Assembly: GCA_900556095.1 (NCBI GenBank)
Contig: USNU01000025.1
Span: forward strand, 1-10,750
From: an uncultured Bacteroidales bacterium
GTDB taxonomy: Bacteria > Bacteroidota > Bacteroidia > Bacteroidales > Paludibacteraceae
Length of the DNA: 10,750 nt
Reading direction: 5' to 3'
In this document: positions 1 through 5,144 of the stretch, piece after piece
How positions within the stretch are numbered: position 1 is the first letter of the stretch
Layout: every line of letters begins with the position of its first letter
The notes under the pieces: generated by a model
Told to the model about the DNA's origin: nothing
The model's database searches: none
Seen by the model: the letters and a program-made list of their open reading frames with translations, nothing else
Program-made: the position numbers and the translations under genes

Positions 1-1
1 C

Positions 2-1061
2 ACTCCTACGGCGCAAATAGCAATAAAGGACACTCCGAGATTGCGAAAAGCACGTGCGACTGCATTTGTACGGCAAAATCCAAATTTATTTGGCAACAAT
101 GTAATGGTATTTGAATCGTATGCCGAGTTAGATACCACAATCAGCCAAATTATGGATATGGATTATGCGCACTTGGGCAACAGAAAACAATGTGCAAAAT
201 GATATTTTGGAATCCAATATCATCTACAGAGGAGAGTGGGATAAAGCGTGGGAATTATGGAATAGCAAAGTTGATAGATTAGATACTACAAAATTCGGTT
301 CAATCGGAAATTTGAATCAAACACTTGCAACACAGATACGTATTCCCGACACAGGGAAACCTGCCATTAGTTTGGAAGAAAGAGCAATGGACAGTTTTCT
401 CTCTACTATGAGGAACAATTATCCACAGTATCTGCAAGAGTATGATAGTTTGGGAGAACACTATATAGAACCGCTCGGCGCATTGGGCGAAGAAGTCTTG
501 GTTAATGAGAAAAATCTTTTCTTGGTAGGCGATGAAGTACATCGTTTCTGCAAAGACGGGTTTGTATTGTGCGCTATGAAAGACTATGAACAAATTGCCC
601 GATACGAAACAAAAGCCGAGGTTATGGACTATGTAACGACATTGCAAAAGAACCAACAAAAGGCTCCACAAGTAACGACGGTATATTTTGATAATGACAA
701 AGATTTTACAGAAACAAGTGGCAAATACGGAATGAATATCAGTTTCACGATAGGACAAATACATACCATATTTGGAACTGATATGCGTCATTTGGATGTA
801 AGGATAAAGAATTACCATAAAACTACTCGCGGTTCTTGGTTAGGAATTGCGTGCAAAACGAAATTAGACTTAAGTGCCGAAACTTCTTCGACATTCAATA
901 AATAGTACACCTTCAATGTCAGTCGCAATGGCTATATACTGAGTTCTCATCGTAGATATATAAAGACCATTAATAATCCGGGGAAATATGTGATGCTGAC
1001 ATCATACAACTTAAATGCAACGAACCTGCATGAACTACAAATTAAAAGAATAAATCAATAA
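2..1061 (+). pseudogene. Broken gene of unknown function (frameshift plus in-frame TAG), 5' end outside window
   Basis: Coding sequence enters from the left edge in the frame starting at base 2 and stays open to a TGA at 200-202. Protein-like sequence then continues in the next frame, which is open from 132, so a net +1 (or -2) shift lies between 132 and 199. The second frame runs to a TAG at 903-905. Beyond it the same frame stays open for 51 codons to TAA at 1059-1061, with sensible residues (YTFNVSRNGYIL and on). The TAG sits between FNK and YTF, and CAG (Gln) to TAG would explain it. The total is about 350 residues, hydrophilic, with no membrane segment in view; any signal peptide lies outside the window. 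I do not recognise a catalytic motif. It faintly resembles the uncharacterised ~300-residue Bacteroides proteins (DUF4848-like), but this is a guess. The lipoprotein gene starts 16 bases after the final TAA, suggesting a former operon. Confidence 0.7.
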
Positions 1062-1077
1062 TCAAAAACAATATTTC

Positions 1078-1602
1078 ATGAGAAATTTTAATTTAAGGCA
1101 TCTTGCTCTTTGTTTCATTGTTGCCTTATGCGTGGGTTCGTGTCGTTATAATGACGATGATATAATCTATACCCATTTGTATCAGTTCAATTATTATCTG
1201 ACAAATAACATAGACACAACTATCACATTTTGCTTTAATCAGTATAATCGTTCTACCGGTTTTCTCCCAAGTGAGCATACTGTAGTTCTTGCCCCTGCCA
1301 CATCCGGGAAACTATATGGACTGATGGTTCAATCCGGTTTCAAAAAAACAGATAGTACAACCGTAGAACAACCCGTGATTACACCCGAAGAAGCATCCAC
1401 AATAGTGCTTTGGGATCCACGGAAAGAGGATAGTACTACTACAATAACCTACCTGTTGATAGGCGACACAAAACGAGACTTTGATTTAGAATCGGACAAA
1501 TTGCCATTTTACACCAAGAATTACAAGGTAGAGATCGAGCAAGACACTATATTCAATTTCTATTTTTCAATAGATTCCGCATTTGTACAAACGCTTAAAT
1601 AA
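1078..1602 (+). CDS. Small putative lipoprotein, paralogue of the next gene
   Basis: This 174-residue protein starts with a charged N-terminus (MRNFNLRH), a hydrophobic core, and a lipobox VGSC with the lipidated cysteine at residue 22. It is therefore predicted to be an SpII lipoprotein in the inner or outer membrane. The mature part begins RYNDDD; acidic residues near the cysteine resemble lipoprotein surface-export signals of Bacteroidota, a weak hint of surface display. The rest is rich in aromatic and Thr residues, suggesting a beta-rich fold. Residues 146-174 (TKNY...DT.FNFYF.ID.A) match the end of the downstream protein at about 17 of 29 positions, and the regions just after both cysteines (YTHLYQFNYYLTN / YTRNYTYNYFVTN) also align, so the two are tandem paralogues. 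No known domain is recognised. The gene follows the broken gene by 16 bases and precedes its paralogue by 7, probably in one operon. Confidence 0.8.
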   Translation: MRNFNLRHLALCFIVALCVGSCRYNDDDIIYTHLYQFNYYLTNNIDTTITFCFNQYNRSTGFLPSEHTVVLAPATSGKLYGLMVQSGFKKTDSTTVEQPVITPEEASTIVLWDPRKEDSTTTITYLLIGDTKRDFDLESDKLPFYTKNYKVEIEQDTIFNFYFSIDSAFVQTLK

Positions 1603-1609
1603 CGAAGTT

Positions 1610-2125
1610 ATGAAGACAATACATAAAGTTCTAATCTTGTTGTGTTCCATTGGGGTGTTGAGTTCATGCGAAGAGCCGGTGGAAAATATGAAATATACAA
1701 GGAACTATACTTATAATTATTTTGTAACCAACGGATTAAACAATGATGTCGTATTTGAATATTCTGCAATATCCAAAAGCAAGAAGTATAACCATATTAA
1801 GAAGACTTTAGTCATATCACCTTTATATTCTGTCCCAATAGATCAACAGATACAGACACGAGGCGCGGACACCAATCAGAGTATTCCTGTGCTTACGTCG
1901 GAGAATCAAGAAGAATATATTCTATATGACTACAAAAATCGTCGTAAGTACGATGACCCGTATATTTCCATTGAGACGAACGGAGTCGTATATGAGTCGT
2001 ATGATTTACAGAATGCCATTCTTTTGACAAAAAATTATCGCTCGGAGACGCTTAACGACACGACATTTAATTTTTATTTCACGATAGATGAGGCGTATCT
2101 CTCTACGCTGCGCGTAGAAGAGTAA
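1610..2125 (+). CDS. Small putative lipoprotein, second copy of the tandem pair
   Basis: This 171-residue protein has a textbook SpII signal: MKTIHK, a hydrophobic stretch, then LSSC with the lipidated cysteine at residue 20, followed by EEPVE. I chose the ATG at 1610 because it places the positive residues directly before the hydrophobic core; an in-frame ATG at 1583 would overlap the upstream gene and add nine residues that spoil the signal peptide. Two segments are shared with the preceding protein: one shortly after the signal peptide (YTRNYTYNYFVTN) and the C-terminal block at 140-171 (TKNY...NDTTFNFYFTIDEAYLSTL). The middle parts diverge and differ in length, as in an old duplication. 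No enzymatic motif is seen; a cell-envelope or surface role is all that can be inferred. It is the last gene before the terminator at 2156-2190, whose stem starts about 30 bases beyond its stop. Confidence 0.82.
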   Translation: MKTIHKVLILLCSIGVLSSCEEPVENMKYTRNYTYNYFVTNGLNNDVVFEYSAISKSKKYNHIKKTLVISPLYSVPIDQQIQTRGADTNQSIPVLTSENQEEYILYDYKNRRKYDDPYISIETNGVVYESYDLQNAILLTKNYRSETLNDTTFNFYFTIDEAYLSTLRVEE

Positions 2126-2155
2126 GTGAAGATCTTTTTTACAGATAACATGGCG

Positions 2156-2190
2156 GTCTGTCCGGCAAGGGATTGTCGGGCAGACTTTTT
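2156..2190 (+). terminator. Rho-independent terminator of the lipoprotein operon
   Basis: A 13-bp stem (2156-2168 with 2173-2185; two G-U pairs in RNA, otherwise Watson-Crick) closes a GGGA tetraloop of the stable GNRA class (2169-2172) and is followed directly by five T residues (2186-2190). It lies about 30 bases after the stop of the second lipoprotein gene and about 40 bases before the udk promoter, so it separates the two transcription units. Confidence 0.88.
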
Positions 2191-2229
2191 GCATAAAATG
2201 CTGGTATTTGTGCAAATAGCAGTATGATA

Positions 2230-2260
2230 TTGCGCGTTTGAAAAAAATGTACTACCTTTG
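2230..2260 (+). promoter_or_regulatory. Bacteroidetes-type promoter of udk
   Basis: TACCTTTG at 2253-2260 matches the Bacteroidetes -7 consensus TAnnTTTG exactly, and TTG at 2230-2232 lies 20 bases upstream, matching the -33 element and its usual spacing. Transcription would begin a few bases after 2260, giving a leader of roughly 20 bases before the udk ATG at 2286. This argues against the in-frame TTG at 2238 or ATG at 2247 as start codons, since both would lie within the promoter. Confidence 0.75.
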
Positions 2261-2285
2261 TAGCCCGAAAACAAACATTCCTCTT

Positions 2286-2903
2286 ATGTTCATTATCGGT
2301 ATTGCGGGCGGCACCGGCTCGGGTAAAACAACGGTGGTTAAGAAACTGACAGAACGCCTGCCTAAGGGCGAAGTGGTGGTGATTCCCCAAGACTCCTATT
2401 ACAAAGACTCAAGCCATGTTCCCGTAGAAGAGCGACAGAACATCAATTTTGATCACCCCGATGCTTTCGAGTGGCCGCTACTGGCAAAGCACATTGAGAT
2501 GCTCAAGCGTGGCGAAGCCATTGAGCAGCCGGTTTATGACTACCTGACTTGTACGCGCCAAAAGGAGACCATTCACATCGAACCCAAAGAGGTGATTATC
2601 GTGGAAGGTATTATGGCGCTGAGCGACAAGAAACTGCGCCAACAGATGGACCTGAAACTCTTTGTAGATGCCGATGCAGACGACCGTCTAATCCGCGTGA
2701 TGCAACGCGATGTAGTCGAGCGCGGACGTACCGCCGAGGCGGTGATGGAGCGTTATCAGCGTGTACTGAAACCGATGCACGAGCAGTTTATCGAGCCGTG
2801 CAAACGCTACGCCGATCTGATTATCCCGCAAGGCGGGCATAACAAAGTGGCGATTGATACGCTGGTAAAATTTGTTAAGCAGCAACTCGCTGAGAAGAAA
2901 TAA
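2286..2903 (+). CDS. udk: Uridine kinase (uridine-cytidine kinase)
   Basis: Phosphorylates uridine and cytidine to UMP and CMP with ATP or GTP in the cytoplasmic pyrimidine salvage pathway. The 205-residue protein is close to the usual bacterial length (about 210). The N-terminal P-loop GGTGSGKT is at residues 8-15. Other family hallmarks are QDSYYKD (35-41, nucleoside site with the catalytic Asp), NFDHPDAFEW (54-63), YDY (84-86), VEGI (106-109), and the lid-like region DADADDRLIRVMQRDVVERG (128-147) with its Arg residues. The C-terminal KPMHEQFIEP and RYADLIIPQGG stretches are also typical. The start at 2286 gives the canonical MFIIGIAGG opening and sits about 25 bases after the promoter. 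The chromate-transporter pair begins 44 bases downstream with no terminator between, so the three genes may share a transcript, though no functional link is evident. Confidence 0.96.
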   Translation: MFIIGIAGGTGSGKTTVVKKLTERLPKGEVVVIPQDSYYKDSSHVPVEERQNINFDHPDAFEWPLLAKHIEMLKRGEAIEQPVYDYLTCTRQKETIHIEPKEVIIVEGIMALSDKKLRQQMDLKLFVDADADDRLIRVMQRDVVERGRTAEAVMERYQRVLKPMHEQFIEPCKRYADLIIPQGGHNKVAIDTLVKFVKQQLAEKK

Positions 2904-2947
2904 CGTTTTACTCCTATAAGAGGAAGAGTAGTTCTCCGAAATGCAGT

Positions 2948-3499
2948 ATGATTGGATTCTTTCAACTCTTTTGGACGTATCTCAAGATTGGCACATTCAC
3001 GCTTGGCGGAGGCTATGCTATGATTCCGCTCATACAGCGCGAGGTGGTCGATAGGCAACATTGGATTGATGAGGAAGAGTTTCTCAATATGATTGCCTTG
3101 GCGCAAGCCGCACCCGGTATTATTGCAGTCAATTCGGCTATATTCATCGGCTGGCGTTGCGGCGGTTGGAGGGGTACGGCGGGTGCAGTACTAGGTGCCA
3201 TACTGCCGTCGTTCTGTATTATTCTGGCTATAGCCATGGTTTTCCGTAATTATCAAGACAAGCCTGCAGTAGAGGCGGTATTCAAAGGTATCCGCCCGGC
3301 GGTGGTGGCACTGATTGCCGCTCCACTGCTCAAAATGGCTAAATCAGCGAAAATCACATGGGTGACAGCGGCTATTCCTGTGGCTGCTGCCTTATTGATT
3401 TGGTTAGTTGATTTATCGCCCGTATGGATTATCTTTATCACCATTGTAGCAACGCTCGCTTTTACGTGGCTACGGGAACATAAAAAGGCGGCTAAATAA
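2948..3499 (+). CDS. Chromate transporter (CHR) family protein, half-size subunit 1
   Basis: This 183-residue membrane protein corresponds to one half of ChrA. Characteristic CHR features are FTLGGGYAM near the N-terminus (GGG at 20-22), the acidic segment after the first helix (REVVDRQHWIDEEEF, 31-45), APG at 55-57, LPS at 86-88, and KGIRPAVVALI at 113-123. About five or six hydrophobic segments follow. Bacteria with half-size CHR proteins usually encode two adjacent and different ones that are thought to form a heteromer with opposite topologies; the second partner starts 11 bases downstream. Full-length ChrA exports chromate in proton-coupled or sulfate-linked fashion. The true substrate of these paired forms in anaerobes is not established, so chromate resistance should not be assumed. 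The ATG at 2948 is favoured because it leads straight into the conserved first helix. Confidence 0.9.
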   Translation: MIGFFQLFWTYLKIGTFTLGGGYAMIPLIQREVVDRQHWIDEEEFLNMIALAQAAPGIIAVNSAIFIGWRCGGWRGTAGAVLGAILPSFCIILAIAMVFRNYQDKPAVEAVFKGIRPAVVALIAAPLLKMAKSAKITWVTAAIPVAAALLIWLVDLSPVWIIFITIVATLAFTWLREHKKAAK

Positions 3500-3503
3500 G
3501 GAG
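3498..3503 (+). promoter_or_regulatory. Shine-Dalgarno-like site for second CHR gene
   Basis: AAGGAG lies seven bases before the ATG at 3511 and overlaps the TAA stop of the upstream gene (3497-3499). Strong Shine-Dalgarno sites are uncommon in Bacteroidota and no comparable one is seen before the other genes of the window. It may help keep synthesis of the two transporter halves balanced. Confidence 0.5.
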
Positions 3504-3510
3504 AACAGAT

Positions 3511-4128
3511 ATGTTGTATTTGCAGTTATTTCTCAGTTTTGCCAAGATAGGTCTGTTCGGTTTTGGTGGCGGACTGGCTATTTTGTCGCTTATTCAGCAC
3601 GAGGTGGAGACCTACGGCTGGATGTCGCAAGCCGAGTTTGTGGATATTGTGGCAATCAGTCAGGTTACTCCCGGTCCTATCGGTATCAACTGCGCCACGT
3701 ATGTGGGCTATACCGCCACTGGCAGCGTGTGGGGGAGTGTGTTGGCTACGTTTGCCATTATCCTTCCGAGCCTGATTATCATGCTTACTATCTGTAAGTT
3801 ATACTTTTTTCTCAGTACACGTTTCCAAACTAATCCCTATTTTCAGAACAGCCTGCGTATGCTGCGGTTTGCGGTTCTCGGACTGATTGCCGCTGCGGCT
3901 CTGGTGCTGATCAACCCCGACCCGTTCGCCCCCGACAGCCGTTCCGCTTCGTTTATCGGTTTAGATAGTTGGGTATTCTTCGGTGTGGTATTTTTCTTAA
4001 CTATTTTGCCGCAGTTGGTTGCTCCGCTGACTAAGAAATACCTATGGTGTCAGAAAATGGTCAATTTTATTTCTCACCCCATTTTGCTCATTATTCTCGC
4101 CGGCATAGCAGGTTATTTTATCTATTAG
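3511..4128 (+). CDS. Chromate transporter (CHR) family protein, half-size subunit 2
   Basis: Partner of the preceding half-size CHR protein, 205 residues. It repeats the family pattern with its own version of each motif: FGFGGGLAI (GGG at 19-21), the acidic stretch EVETYGWMSQAEFVDI (31-46), TPGPIGIN (53-60), LPS (85-87) and LRMLRFAVLGLIAAA (115-129). Its TPGP motif is the fuller form, where the first subunit has only APG. Hydrophobic segments run to the C-terminus, which ends IAGYFIY. It is probably translationally coupled to subunit 1 through the 11-base gap and the AAGGAG site. Its last 11 bases, including the TAG stop at 4126-4128, overlap the end of the convergent CPBP protease gene. Neither subunit shows truncation, so the pair should be functional, but the transported ion is inferred only from the family name. 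Confidence 0.9.
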   Translation: MLYLQLFLSFAKIGLFGFGGGLAILSLIQHEVETYGWMSQAEFVDIVAISQVTPGPIGINCATYVGYTATGSVWGSVLATFAIILPSLIIMLTICKLYFFLSTRFQTNPYFQNSLRMLRFAVLGLIAAAALVLINPDPFAPDSRSASFIGLDSWVFFGVVFFLTILPQLVAPLTKKYLWCQKMVNFISHPILLIILAGIAGYFIY

Positions 4129-5017
4129 CCCGCTTTTGTATGTAGTGCGGATAGCAGATGAGTGCTGTCAGCACGAATAGGATACTGAGAATACCCAGCC
4201 AAAGAGTAGAAGAAATGCCGATGGAATCGATAGAATCCGGGTCTAAAGCATAGTTGTAGGTAATGTAATAGGAGAATACGGCAACGGCATTGTTGGTAAA
4301 GTGCATCAGTATCGGTACCCACAGACTCCCTGTCCACGCCAGCATATAGCCGAACATTGCCCCCATCAGCATACGAGGTACAAAACCATAGAATTGGAAA
4401 TGAACAAACGAGAAAACAATAGCGGTTGTCCAAATACCGATTTTTGTGCGCACAGCAAGAGACTTTGATTTTTGGAAAACACCGTTGGAATCGGGCGAAT
4501 TGGCAAAAAACGATTGCATTGTGCCGCGGAACGTTAATTCTTCGGATATTGCGGGCAAAAGTGCCATCAGACCGAAGTTAATCAGCAATTCCCTGGTAGT
4601 ATTCACTTGTAGAAATTGTTCGGTCAGTTGGTTTGCCGCATCTTCTTGGTCGCGCATCAGGGCTTCGAGAGGTTCGAGAAAGGTTGGTAGAGTAAGTTGT
4701 TGATTCAGGTAACTGAGTAGGTTAATACCAGGTATAGCACAGAGCATCAGCACGACGGCAAAAAGTGCGGTCTGCCACCTCATACCTTTATCGAGGTGTA
4801 ACCATTGCAGCGGTTTCCCGCAGCAAAACAACGTCATAAGCAACGGTGGGAGGAAGAATAATGCCAAGGTTTGGAACAATTGCAACCATTTAAGGGATGT
4901 AATAGAGGTGCGGTCGGGGAATAATGTCCATATACCGATTGCCAAAAGCGTAAGCACACCCATCAGGGAAAGCCACACAATAAGGCGAATAAGGGTGGAA
5001 GTATTCTGTCTATTCAT
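4118..5017 (-). CDS. CPBP family intramembrane metalloprotease (Abi/CAAX-type)
   Basis: Polytopic membrane protein of 299 residues with about eight hydrophobic segments. It carries all three CPBP (CAAX protease and bacteriocin-processing, Rce1-like) motifs: EExxxR at E159-E160/R164 (AISEELTFRG), FxxxH at F202/H206 (FSFVHFQ) and HxxxN at H239/N243 (HFTNN). These Glu, His and Asn residues are those expected to bind metal or activate water in the membrane. Between motifs 1 and 2 lies a polar segment (about 171-192, FANSPDSNGV and on) longer than I expect for the family. The substrate is unknown; bacterial relatives have been tied to bacteriocin self-immunity and to envelope protein processing, but there is no bacteriocin gene nearby. 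It lies 127 bases downstream of priA on the same strand. A 13-base direct repeat surrounds its start codon. Its 3' end overlaps the convergent CHR gene by 11 bases. Confidence 0.88.
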   Translation of the reverse strand: MNRQNTSTLIRLIVWLSLMGVLTLLAIGIWTLFPDRTSITSLKWLQLFQTLALFFLPPLLMTLFCCGKPLQWLHLDKGMRWQTALFAVVLMLCAIPGINLLSYLNQQLTLPTFLEPLEALMRDQEDAANQLTEQFLQVNTTRELLINFGLMALLPAISEELTFRGTMQSFFANSPDSNGVFQKSKSLAVRTKIGIWTTAIVFSFVHFQFYGFVPRMLMGAMFGYMLAWTGSLWVPILMHFTNNAVAVFSYYITYNYALDPDSIDSIGISSTLWLGILSILFVLTALICYPHYIQKRANR

Positions 5018-5041
5018 TTTCTATTGTATATTCTGTCTATT
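5002..5041. repeat. 13-bp direct repeat flanking the CPBP gene start
   Basis: TATTCTGTCTATT occurs at 5002-5014 and again at 5029-5041. Read on the minus strand, AATAGACAGAATA appears once in the leader and once immediately after the ATG (codons 2 onward of the CPBP gene). The upstream copy is preceded by an A-run rather than by ATG. It looks like a small local duplication of the gene start. Confidence 0.6.
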
Positions 5042-5144
5042 TTTTAGGTACATTCTATTGGCAAAGATCTATGCAGTTGCCCTCTCTTGCCGTATTGTTG
5101 CCGTAATTGCAAGGTAACGGATACAAATTGCATACGCTGAATAA

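Noticed and set aside
300..818. Long antisense open frame (172 codons) across the broken gene
   Set aside because: It is complementary to a well-formed protein-coding frame, has low-complexity Ile/Phe/Tyr/Cys-rich composition and no motif; a shadow of the + strand gene.
2238..2286. Earlier udk start (TTG at 2238 or ATG at 2247)
   Set aside because: The promoter -7 element lies at 2253-2260, and the extra residues do not belong to the uridine kinase fold, which starts at MFIIGIAGG.
2549..2842. Alternative-frame open frame within udk
   Set aside because: Arg-rich out-of-frame reading of a conserved kinase gene; no start signal or motif.
2940..4128. Chromate resistance island
   Set aside because: The CHR pair has no chrB/chrC-like regulator or other metal gene beside it, and the substrate of half-size pairs is not known.
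4118..5017. Bacteriocin immunity function for the CPBP protein
   Set aside because: No bacteriocin precursor, peptide transporter or regulator is nearby; the family alone does not establish it.
5018..5144. Own promoter or priA terminator upstream of the CPBP gene
   Set aside because: GATCTTTG on the minus strand (5061-5068) resembles the -7 element but misses its first base and has no TTG at proper distance; the small CCGT/ACGG inverted repeat near 5101-5120 has too short a stem and no T-run.
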